This document shows, piece by piece, positions 1 to 5,929 of a DNA stretch of 7,080 bases. The DNA is from Endomicrobium sp. Lineage in GTDB: Bacteria; Elusimicrobiota; Endomicrobiia; Endomicrobiales; Endomicrobiaceae. The first letter of the stretch is position 1; each line of letters begins with the position of its first letter. The notes beneath the pieces are model-generated. The model searched no databases. It was not told the DNA's origin and saw only the letters and a program-made list of their open reading frames with translations. The stretch spans positions 1 to 7,080 of the forward strand of contig JAITAQ010000050.1 in NCBI GenBank assembly GCA_031283985.1, written 5' to 3'. A program made the position numbers and the translations under genes.

Positions 1-318
1 CAATTCCTTACAAAAAGAAATATCTTGAAGGATTTGCATATCCATAATTTCGTTATGAACAACTCTGTGAAGCCCAACAGTTTTACCTATAGGTTTATAA
101 TTGTGGTCACAATGTAATATAACGCTATTACGCATTAACAATGCTGATAAACATTCACCTGAGAAACTAACGCCTCTTGCTGCTACAATTACAGCAAGAA
201 TGTCATCAAGAGGTACTCGTCTTTGAGGACTATTTTTACTGTTGCATACGAGACAACCTCTGTCAACAAAAAGCCTACTTGCGTGATTAAGAATATGTAT
301 TATATGGTAGCTCATCAT
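1..318 (-). CDS. cas1: Cas1 CRISPR integrase, N-terminal part (cut by the window edge)
   Basis: The minus strand encodes 106 residues from ATG 318-316 to the window edge with no stop. The protein begins MMSYHII. It shows the Cas1 N-terminal beta-domain pattern of type II systems: a short strand run (ASRLFVDRGCLVC, about 13-25), then VPLDDILAVIV (35-45), GVSFSGECLSALL (49-61) and VILHCDHNYKPIG (66-78), followed by the start of the helical domain near GLHRVVHNEIMD (82-93). In Cas1 the metal-binding Glu/His/Asp residues lie further C-terminal, so they are not visible here. Cas1 forms a complex with Cas2 that integrates new spacers into the array. It starts 10 bases after the cas9 stop in the same direction, the usual cas9-cas1-cas2 order of subtype II-C. 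Two ATG codons in tandem (318 and 315) could each be the start. No clear Shine-Dalgarno is visible, so coupling to cas9 translation is likely. Identification is by motif pattern and context; the family is fairly sure. Confidence 0.9.
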   Translation of the reverse strand, partial: MMSYHIIHILNHASRLFVDRGCLVCNSKNSPQRRVPLDDILAVIVAARGVSFSGECLSALLMRNSVILHCDHNYKPIGKTVGLHRVVHNEIMDMQILQDISFCKEL

Positions 319-328
319 ATTGCAGGGA

Positions 329-3300
329 TTAATCCACTTGTTTATATGACTCCATACCGCATTCATTCAAAAATATATTTATGTTTTTGGTTTTAATCTC
401 TTTTGGATTATTTATATCCTCAATTTCACATATTCCATTTTTTGTTCGAATTGTTTTCAATTTGTAAACTCCAGCTTTTATATTTTCATAATCTCTTTTT
501 AGCTCAACTAGATCTCCTGATTTAAAGAATTTTACATCGTCATATTTATCTTCATATTCTTTACGTTTTTTATACACAGATTCAAAGACATAAATTGGAA
601 CTACTTCCCATTTTTCATTATCTTTATATTTATAAAGAATTTGACCATTATGACCTTCTTTACCTTTTATCCATTGTCCTTTTACTGCTCCTTTCTGACC
701 ATACTCTCCTATTATTTCTTTTATTGTTCCGTTAGGATTAAAAACGTCTGATTTTTTAAAAGCCTTGTTGGGATCAGGCTGGGAATCAATTATTGAAATC
801 TTTTTTATTTTATAATCGGCTATTGAAATCTTTTTTATTTTTTTATAATCGGCAGTATATTTTTTCAAAAAATCTTCCCATTTTTCTTGTGTCAAATTAT
901 TTTCCTTAAGTTTTTTTTCAAAATCTTCTTTTATTCGTAAATCAAAAATTTTCTTGACATTTTTCTTCGCGCATTTGTCGTTTTTCTTTTTTCCATCTAA
1001 AAGTTTAAAGTTATCTATAGATGAATCAAAACGCGATACAAAATAATAACGTTTTTCTTTTTTTTCTCCTATTTTGTCTATTCTATACCTTAAAGCATAA
1101 GTAGTTTCTCTTAATTTAGGACTGACTTGTTTTATAGGGTTTGGAATAACATTTTTTAATTGTTCTTGGACATATTTTTTATCAAAATATTCAGGTTTTT
1201 TAATAATCTCTCTTTTATCTGTTTCTATTTCAGGCAACACGCTTAAAACAAGAGCATCTAATGCATGATGCTTTTTATTTTTTCTGTTTTTCTCACCTAA
1301 CCCATTCTTTTTTGCATTGTCAAAATCTTCTTTTGTTTGGTATAAAGCTTCATTTAAATCCAGCTTACTTCTGATATTGGCTGTTTCGCCGCCAGTAAAA
1401 AACTGTATTTTTCGCTTGTCATCTTTTGTGTTTATGCCAAAGCCAAAGTACAAACTCGCTATTCTTTGAGCCAGTTTTTCCAAATAAAAAGTTGCTTGCA
1501 AGTCAGTTTTTTTCTTTTCAAGTTCATCAGCAGCTTTATCTGAAGTTAACAACTCTATCTTTTTAGCATTTACAGTTTTTCCAAATTCGAAAACATTTTT
1601 CTTATACGTTTCCCAATCATCTTTAAGGCGCTTTTTGTGAAACCATTCATATGGCGTCAAATTACCTTTATCTTTGTTTAATTCTAGCTTTGTCAAAATA
1701 AAATTAACATAAGAGTCAGAGCCACCACATGCTTTTGGGATGATATGGTCAATCTCATAAGATTCTATCTTTGAAAAACACATACTTCTATTGTCTTTCG
1801 TATCGTAGATATCATAACCTTTTTGGTCATCAAAGAGCCTTGCTTTTAGAATATTTTTTGCAGAAGTTGGTATGTCTGCATTTTTTAGTTCTTCTATAAC
1901 ATTATCTCTGCTCTTTTTGTTTTCTTTCTGATTTTTTGTATATTCTTTTTTCTTTGCTTCTCCAATAAATTCTTCTCTTCCTATTTCAAATATAATCCTA
2001 TCTGGAACACCATAATTCTCCTTTAATTTTTCTAAAAGATGAAATAGCATTTCTAGTCTGTGCCGTACTATTCTGTTATTTATTCCAGAAATTATTTTAT
2101 TGATTTTGTCTTTGGCTTTATCGTGAGACAAATTTTTATCATTTTCTCTAGTATCTTGTATGCTTATGGAATTCCAATCGTTAGGCATATTCTTTAAAAA
2201 TTTGTAGTCTTCTTTTATCAAACCTTTATTGACATCTGTATTCTTATTACAAGCAACAAGTTCTTCATCATCATAGTAATGTTGCGGATTTTTTCCTGAT
2301 AGAATTAAACTGCGTAATACATTTAATGCAGGTTTGCAAAAACTACTTCTACCAACATCTTTTGGTTTTGATATTTCTTGCTGACCTGGGTTTACGTCAC
2401 CGCCTAAATTTTTTACATAATTTTTCCAGAATGTTTTTGTGAAAGGATTATCATTTCTATTTACTTTTACCTTTGCTTTTTCGGATTCAATATATTTTGT
2501 ATAAACATCAAAAATATACTTTATTTCTTCTGGCTTTAACTGCATAGTTGTTATATTGTTTTTGGAATATCTCATGTTTTTTAAAGCAAGTAAAAAAGAT
2601 ACTTCTTTGTTTATTGGCTTATTTGCTTTACAAACATTTAAACGAGGAATTAAGCGGCATTTAGAAATTATTCTATTATCAAACCTTGGAATTTTTTGTC
2701 CCAATAATCCCTGCCAATCCCATGCAGTCCCTCTATATTTATCATATTTGTTGTCATTGAAAGAAGCATAAGCTTTCTCGGCTGGACCGTGAATGATAAA
2801 GTTTTCTTTCCCTTTCAACTTTGGAAAAAGTTTGGCTGCTTTTACAAGAAGCTCTCTCAGTTCTTTTTCAACAAGTTCTCTGGAAGGAAAAAGTTTTTTT
2901 TGCTTATTTTCTTTGTTTCTTGAAGGATTTGGGTTTTTAGATAAACGTTTGCTAAAATCTTTTGGCATTTTAGGATCCCAAATTCCTTGCTCATATGCCT
3001 CATAATAACAAGGATAATGGAACTTTTCATTGCTGAAAAGTTGTTTTAGTGTATCCCTATATTCACTTATTGCCACATTATTGTCTTTTTCATCTGCACG
3101 CTTTTTCTTTAAAAATTCAGGATCGTAACCTCTACGTTGCATAGCAGAACGGATTGCCTTATACACTTGCCAACCTTCCAGTTTAACATCTTGTAAAAGA
3201 GCAATTCTCAATAAATGAGAAGAGTAAATTGTGTGATCCGTAGAATTTTCTGGTAGAAATTCTATCAACATTCTTCTGTCAGAATTTAAATCTGGGTTTT

Positions 3301-3541
3301 TCTTTGTCGGTTGAGCAGTTGATAACACTTCAATTCCTGCGGCTTTTGCCTGCTTATCCCACCACTTTTCTCTTTCTTTGTGAGCAACTCTTGTACGAAT
3401 TTGTCTTATACGAAGTGCTGCTTCTTTAACTGACGCGAATTCATTATCAATGAGCAGAGAATCTAAACGAAGAACATCTTTATCTCTTCTCACACATACA
3501 CCTATACTCCCAGAACCCAGATCAAAAGAATATACCAACAT
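329..3541 (-). CDS. cas9: Type II-C CRISPR effector nuclease Cas9 (1070 aa)
   Basis: RNA-guided DNA endonuclease that cuts target DNA with two nuclease centres under a crRNA:tracrRNA guide. Domain order by eye: RuvC-I (YSFDLGSGSIG, catalytic D7); Arg-rich bridge helix about 41-64 (RIRQIRTRVAHKER); recognition lobe about 65-490, with a QRRGYD motif (135-140) and IPRFDNR (284-290); RuvC-II (RIIFEIGREE, E519); HNH (EIDHIIPKACGGSDS, H599 with supporting D598, N613 and N622); RuvC-III (KKHHALDALVLSV, H759 and D762); then a Lys-rich C-terminal WED/PAM-interacting region about 800-1070, including FKSGDLVEL (1006-1014) and AGVYKLKTI (1023-1031). All expected catalytic residues are present, so the enzyme should be active. 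The length is well below the roughly 1370 residues of SpCas9 and typical of subtype II-C; no csn2 or cas4 is seen next to it, although the window ends inside cas1. The ATG at 3541 is preceded by a strong Shine-Dalgarno; a nearer ATG at 3545 is out of frame and stops quickly. An in-frame duplication occupies residues 897-917. Family certain; subtype well supported. Confidence 0.97.
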   Translation of the reverse strand: MLVYSFDLGSGSIGVCVRRDKDVLRLDSLLIDNEFASVKEAALRIRQIRTRVAHKEREKWWDKQAKAAGIEVLSTAQPTKKNPDLNSDRRMLIEFLPENSTDHTIYSSHLLRIALLQDVKLEGWQVYKAIRSAMQRRGYDPEFLKKKRADEKDNNVAISEYRDTLKQLFSNEKFHYPCYYEAYEQGIWDPKMPKDFSKRLSKNPNPSRNKENKQKKLFPSRELVEKELRELLVKAAKLFPKLKGKENFIIHGPAEKAYASFNDNKYDKYRGTAWDWQGLLGQKIPRFDNRIISKCRLIPRLNVCKANKPINKEVSFLLALKNMRYSKNNITTMQLKPEEIKYIFDVYTKYIESEKAKVKVNRNDNPFTKTFWKNYVKNLGGDVNPGQQEISKPKDVGRSSFCKPALNVLRSLILSGKNPQHYYDDEELVACNKNTDVNKGLIKEDYKFLKNMPNDWNSISIQDTRENDKNLSHDKAKDKINKIISGINNRIVRHRLEMLFHLLEKLKENYGVPDRIIFEIGREEFIGEAKKKEYTKNQKENKKSRDNVIEELKNADIPTSAKNILKARLFDDQKGYDIYDTKDNRSMCFSKIESYEIDHIIPKACGGSDSYVNFILTKLELNKDKGNLTPYEWFHKKRLKDDWETYKKNVFEFGKTVNAKKIELLTSDKAADELEKKKTDLQATFYLEKLAQRIASLYFGFGINTKDDKRKIQFFTGGETANIRSKLDLNEALYQTKEDFDNAKKNGLGEKNRKNKKHHALDALVLSVLPEIETDKREIIKKPEYFDKKYVQEQLKNVIPNPIKQVSPKLRETTYALRYRIDKIGEKKEKRYYFVSRFDSSIDNFKLLDGKKKNDKCAKKNVKKIFDLRIKEDFEKKLKENNLTQEKWEDFLKKYTADYKKIKKISIADYKIKKISIIDSQPDPNKAFKKSDVFNPNGTIKEIIGEYGQKGAVKGQWIKGKEGHNGQILYKYKDNEKWEVVPIYVFESVYKKRKEYEDKYDDVKFFKSGDLVELKRDYENIKAGVYKLKTIRTKNGICEIEDINNPKEIKTKNINIFLNECGMESYKQVD
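791..853 (-). repeat. In-frame tandem duplication inside cas9 (33 + 30 bases)
   Basis: Two directly adjacent copies, 821-853 (33 bases) and 791-820 (30 bases), are identical except for three extra T on the plus strand (one AAA Lys codon on the coding strand) in the copy that is upstream in cas9. They encode ADYKKIKKISI (residues 897-907) and ADYKIKKISI (908-917). The reading frame is kept. The repeat lies in the Lys-rich segment between RuvC-III and the C-terminal PAM-interacting region. The lack of any substitution suggests a recent duplication. Confidence 0.95.
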
Positions 3542-3547
3542 ACATAG

Positions 3548-3555
3548 CCTCCTTT
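3548..3555 (-). promoter_or_regulatory. Strong Shine-Dalgarno of cas9
   Basis: On the minus strand AAAGGAGG ends 6 bases before the ATG at 3541, an optimal spacing that fixes the cas9 start. Its GGAG can pair with a CTCC just upstream (plus-strand 3549-3552 against 3557-3560, loop of 4), so the site could be partly masked in the mRNA. That pairing is short and its relevance is inference. Confidence 0.85.
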
Positions 3556-3635
3556 AGGAGTGAAAGTTATATACTTTAGTTTTATATTAAACAAAAATAA
3601 ATTTATTTAAGAATTAACATATAACATAAAAAATC

Positions 3636-3663
3636 ATTATACCATAATTATTTTTTTTGATAA
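3636..3663 (-). promoter_or_regulatory. Candidate extended -10 promoter for cas9-cas1
   Basis: Read on the minus strand, TGGTATAAT (3644-3636) is a perfect TATAAT with a TG-n extension. A weak -35-like TTATCA (3663-3658) stands 16 bases upstream. A start near 3629 would give an 88-base leader before cas9. In AT-rich DNA such matches are common, so only the extended -10 gives it weight. A second weaker match, TATAAC at 3571-3566 with TTGTTT 17 bases upstream, would give a very short leader. Confidence 0.45.
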
Positions 3664-3666
3664 AAT
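3658..3666 (+). promoter_or_regulatory. Candidate extended -10 promoter for the rdgB operon
   Basis: TGATAAAAT matches an extended -10 (TG-n-TAAAAT, 5 of 6 to consensus). The hexamer 17 bases upstream (3638-3643) is a poor -35. A start near 3673 would leave about 52 bases before rdgB. The element overlaps the putative -35 of the divergent cas9 promoter. Support is sequence resemblance only. Confidence 0.3.
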
Positions 3667-3724
3667 AGGAATATCAAAGAATGTTTACAATTTTAAAAAT
3701 TATATTAAGTAAAGAAAAGTTTAA

Positions 3725-4318
3725 ATGATAAAAGAAATAATACTTGCAACAGGCAATGGGCATAAAGTTGAAGAGATGAAAGAAATTCTAAAGAATTTAA
3801 GTATTAAAGTTACTCCTATGATTTCTTTTTCACAATATCCAAGCACAAAAGAAGATGGCAAAACTCTTGAGGAAAATGCTATAAAGAAAGCCAGTGAAGC
3901 TAGTAGATTCTTTGGCAAATGGACTTTAGCCGACGACTCCGGGCTGCAAGTTGATTATTTAGACGGAGCGCCTGGCGTTTATTCTGCTAGATATGCTGGA
4001 GAGAAATGTCTTTATGAGGATAATAACAATAAGCTGCTTAAGGTTTTAGTCGGTGTGCCTCCTGAAAAAAGGACTGCAAAATTTAGGACAGTAATAGCGA
4101 TTTCAAGCCCTGATGGAAAAATCAATTTGGTAGAAGGTAAAATTTTTGGTATAATAACTCTGCAATCTGTGGGGAGCAATGGTTTTGGTTATGATCCAGT
4201 GTTTTATGTTCCTGAGTATGGTAAGACTTTTGCAGAGTTAAGTGCAGACATAAAAAATTCTATTAGCCACAGAGCGATAGCTTTACAGAAAGCTAAAGAA
4301 ATTATAAAGAGTTTATAA
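3725..4318 (+). CDS. rdgB: Non-canonical purine NTP pyrophosphatase (RdgB/HAM1 family)
   Basis: Hydrolyses ITP, dITP and XTP to the monophosphate and pyrophosphate in the cytoplasm, keeping deaminated purines out of DNA and RNA. The 197-residue length matches the family. Motifs in order: substrate-binding LATGNGHKVEEM (7-18), the acidic LADDSGLQVDYLDGAPGVYSARYAG block (68-92) with the metal/catalytic D70 and D71, GFGYDPVFYVPEYGKTFAEL (153-172), and the SHRAIA nucleobase-recognition motif (181-186). The ATG at 3725 is followed at once by the family's usual N-terminal strand; its Shine-Dalgarno (AAGAAAAG) is poor. It is the first gene after the divergent gap and its stop lies 8 bases before tRNA-Pro, so both probably share a transcript. 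Nothing is broken or missing. Confidence 0.96.
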   Translation: MIKEIILATGNGHKVEEMKEILKNLSIKVTPMISFSQYPSTKEDGKTLEENAIKKASEASRFFGKWTLADDSGLQVDYLDGAPGVYSARYAGEKCLYEDNNNKLLKVLVGVPPEKRTAKFRTVIAISSPDGKINLVEGKIFGIITLQSVGSNGFGYDPVFYVPEYGKTFAELSADIKNSISHRAIALQKAKEIIKSL

Positions 4319-4326
4319 GCAGTTAA

Positions 4327-4400
4327 CGGGGAGTAGCGTAATTGGCTATCGCGCCTGCTTTGGGAGCAGGAGGCTGTGGGTTCAAGTCCCGCCTCCCCGA
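4327..4400 (+). tRNA. tRNA-Pro (anticodon UGG)
   Basis: A full cloverleaf of 74 bases can be drawn. The 7-bp acceptor stem pairs 4327-4333 with 4393-4399 perfectly and has the C1-G72 pair typical of bacterial tRNA-Pro; the discriminator is A4400. The D arm is 4336-4352 with GG in the loop. The anticodon stem CCTGC/GCAGG encloses TTTGGGA, giving TGG at 4361-4363 with G37. The variable loop has 5 bases, and the T arm GTGGG-TTCAAGT-CCCGC lies at 4376-4392. The 3' CCA is not encoded and must be added after transcription. It sits between rdgB and gmk on the same strand. UGG can read all four Pro codons when U34 is suitably modified. Confidence 0.97.
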
Positions 4401-4404
4401 TATT

Positions 4405-4413
4405 TGTTATAAT
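4405..4413 (+). promoter_or_regulatory. Candidate internal extended -10 promoter before gmk
   Basis: TGTTATAAT is a perfect TATAAT preceded by TG-n, 5 to 13 bases after the tRNA end. No -35 match is seen; the expected place lies in the T arm of the tRNA. A start near 4420 would give a leader of about 40 bases for gmk, allowing gmk-rpoZ-coaCB expression apart from tRNA processing. Motif match only. Confidence 0.35.
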
Positions 4414-4458
4414 CTTTCTACGTAAAAATCTTTACTTATTTTGGATTTTGGAATTTTT

Positions 4459-5082
4459 GTGAGTAAAAAAATAAGCAATTCTATCAAAAAAGCAGGCAAT
4501 ATAATAATTATTTCTGCTCCTTCTGGAGCTGGCAAAAGCAGCATATGCGAAGCTGTTTTTGCTGAAAGCAAAAAAAATATAAGCTATTCAATATCTTATA
4601 CCACAAGATCCCCAAGAAAAGGCGAAGAAAATGGCAAAAATTATTATTTCATAAGTGAGAATAAATTTAAGCAAATGATTGAAAAAAAGAGGTTTGCCGA
4701 ATGGGCTAAAGTACACGGCAATTATTACGGCACTTCAAAAAAGCTCATTAATAAGGCTTTGAACGATGGCAAAAATATAATTTTAGCGATAGACGTTCAG
4801 GGTGGCGTAAGCCTCAAAAAACAGTATCCAAACAATTCTTGTATGATTTTTATAATGACGACGGATCTTAAGACTCTAAAAAAAAGATTAACAGCAAGAA
4901 ATAAAGACTGTAAAGGGACAATATCTATGCGTATGCGTAATGCTAAAAAAGAGCTTAAATATCTTCCAAAGTATGAGTATTTGGTTATAAATAGAAAATT
5001 AGATGAAGCTGTACATGCAGTAAAAACAATAATAAAATCGTTGGAATATAAAATAGAAAAAGATAGAATATATTTCGCTTAA
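4459..5082 (+). CDS. gmk: Guanylate kinase
   Basis: Transfers phosphate from ATP to GMP, making GDP for RNA, DNA and (p)ppGpp pools. I choose the GTG at 4459 (207 residues, the family's usual size) because GGA at 4450-4452 is spaced 6 bases before it and the family has only a short tail before the P-loop. A TTG at 4441 would add six residues but lacks a Shine-Dalgarno. Motifs from the GTG: P-loop SAPSGAGKSS (19-28, K26); GMP-binding SYTTRSPRKGE (46-56, R50 and R53) and NGKNYYF (58-64); AEWAKVHGNYYGT (80-92); the Walker-B-like ILAIDVQGG (108-116, D112); and the Arg-rich lid near KKRLTARN. It follows tRNA-Pro by 58 bases and precedes rpoZ by 24, the widespread gmk-rpoZ-coaBC order. Complete and ordinary. 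Confidence 0.96.
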   Translation: MSKKISNSIKKAGNIIIISAPSGAGKSSICEAVFAESKKNISYSISYTTRSPRKGEENGKNYYFISENKFKQMIEKKRFAEWAKVHGNYYGTSKKLINKALNDGKNIILAIDVQGGVSLKKQYPNNSCMIFIMTTDLKTLKKRLTARNKDCKGTISMRMRNAKKELKYLPKYEYLVINRKLDEAVHAVKTIIKSLEYKIEKDRIYFA

Positions 5083-5106
5083 ACAAGTTGTACTCTTGGA
5101 GGAGTA

Positions 5107-5349
5107 ATGATATTAACGGAAAGTCAATTAGAAGCAGCAATATCTTCATCTAAATTGGGTAGGTATGATATAGTAAAACATGCCATAGAATGGATCCATT
5201 TAAATACCCAAAACGAAGAGTTTAGAAAATTGGATCAAGCTGGGATTATAAACAAAGCTCTAAGCGACATTGTTACAGGCGTAGCTACTCCAGAAAAAAT
5301 AGAAGAGCTTCGCCAAAAAAATAAAAAAGTCAAAACCTGCTTTAAGTGA
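5107..5349 (+). CDS. rpoZ: Probable RNA polymerase omega subunit (divergent RpoZ)
   Basis: An 80-residue soluble protein with a strong Shine-Dalgarno (GGAGG, 5098-5102). Omega helps fold beta-prime and assemble RNA polymerase. The similarity is faint but placed as expected: GRYDIVKHAIEWIHL (18-32) lies where omega has its Y/F-E-L-V-x-x-A-A-K-R-A core helix, and INKALSDIVTGVATPEKIEEL (48-68) resembles the later ALxEIxxGKI region. The usual Lys-Arg-Ala core reads AIEWIHL here, so it is an unusual omega. Position is the best argument: a gene of this size between gmk and coaBC is rpoZ in many bacteria. It could instead be an unrelated small protein that took this place. Confidence 0.7.
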   Translation: MILTESQLEAAISSSKLGRYDIVKHAIEWIHLNTQNEEFRKLDQAGIINKALSDIVTGVATPEKIEELRQKNKKVKTCFK

Positions 5350-5383
5350 GCAAAAAGGGTGCTAGAGATTTTTAAGGTAAAAA

Positions 5384-5929
5384 ATGTTCTTGAAAAATAA
5401 GAATGTTGTTATAGGCGTTTGTGGAAGTATTGCAGCGTATAGAAGCTGCGATATTATAAGAGGGCTTGTAAAGCTTGGTGCAAACGTAGAGTGTATCCTC
5501 ACAAATGGAGGTGTGAAGTTTATAACTTCGCTTACGCTGCAGACACTTTCAAAAAATAAAGTTTACTCTAAAATGTTTGATATTCCTGATAGTTGGGAAA
5601 TAAATCATGTATCTTTGGCAAAAAAAGCCGACGTTATAGTTGTTGCTCCAGCTACCGCTGATATTATTGCAAGGTTTGCTTGCGGAAGAGCTGATGATTT
5701 GCTTACGTGTACAGTCCTCGCTTCTAAAGCAAAAATTTTGATATGTCCTGCGATGAATTCCAGTATGTTAAACCACAAAGCCACGCAAAACAATATTGAG
5801 ATTTTGAAAAGTTACGGTTATAAGCTTGTTATACCTGAAAAAGGCGAGCTTGCGTGTGGCGATTGTGGTGACGGTAGGCTTGCTTCTGTAGAGGCAATAC
5901 TTTCTGCAGTTGAAGGACTGTTCTCATAA
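5384..5929 (+). CDS. coaC: Phosphopantothenoylcysteine decarboxylase (stand-alone CoaC)
   Basis: FMN-dependent decarboxylation of 4'-phosphopantothenoylcysteine to 4'-phosphopantetheine in CoA synthesis. The 181 residues cover just the flavoprotein half of the common bifunctional CoaBC. Visible: the Rossmann-like start VVIGVCGSIAAYR (8-20), active-site H75 in INHVSLAKKADVIVVAPATA, the PAMNSSM motif (122-128, N125) and the substrate clamp GELACGDCGDGR (154-165, C158). The three active-site residues fall at the same numbers as I recall for E. coli CoaBC (H75, N125, C158), so there is no large indel. The usual W after PxMNxxM is L129 here. An AAGG 6 bases before the ATG supports the start. Its stop overlaps the coaB ATG by one base (TAATG), so both are probably made together and may form one complex. 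Confidence 0.95.
   Translation: MFLKNKNVVIGVCGSIAAYRSCDIIRGLVKLGANVECILTNGGVKFITSLTLQTLSKNKVYSKMFDIPDSWEINHVSLAKKADVIVVAPATADIIARFACGRADDLLTCTVLASKAKILICPAMNSSMLNHKATQNNIEILKSYGYKLVIPEKGELACGDCGDGRLASVEAILSAVEGLFS

Noticed and set aside
791..853. 30/33-base direct repeats beside cas9 as a remnant of a CRISPR array
   Set aside because: The copies touch without any spacer, keep the cas9 frame and encode protein continuous with the C-terminal domain.
2556..3005. Two plus-strand open frames of about 70 codons opposite cas9
   Set aside because: They lie antisense within clearly coding cas9 sequence, are Leu/Phe/Ser-rich complements of its Lys-rich codons and match nothing known.
3651..3658. T8 run in the divergent gap as a rho-independent terminator
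   Set aside because: No GC-rich stem-loop precedes it on the plus strand and no plus-strand gene ends there.
3721..3918. Minus-strand open frame of 65 codons over the start of rdgB
   Set aside because: It overlaps conserved rdgB motifs on the other strand and has no Shine-Dalgarno or recognisable content.
4422..4435. Hairpin GTAAA-AATC-TTTAC between tRNA-Pro and gmk as a terminator
   Set aside because: The five-pair stem has only two GC or CG-type ends and lacks a following T-run, and the genes on both sides look co-directional and close.
4441..4458. TTG at 4441 as the start of gmk
   Set aside because: No Shine-Dalgarno precedes it; the GTG at 4459 has GGA at good spacing and gives the usual family length.
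5605..5793. Minus-strand open frame of 62 codons within coaC
   Set aside because: Antisense shadow of the conserved H75 and PAMN region.
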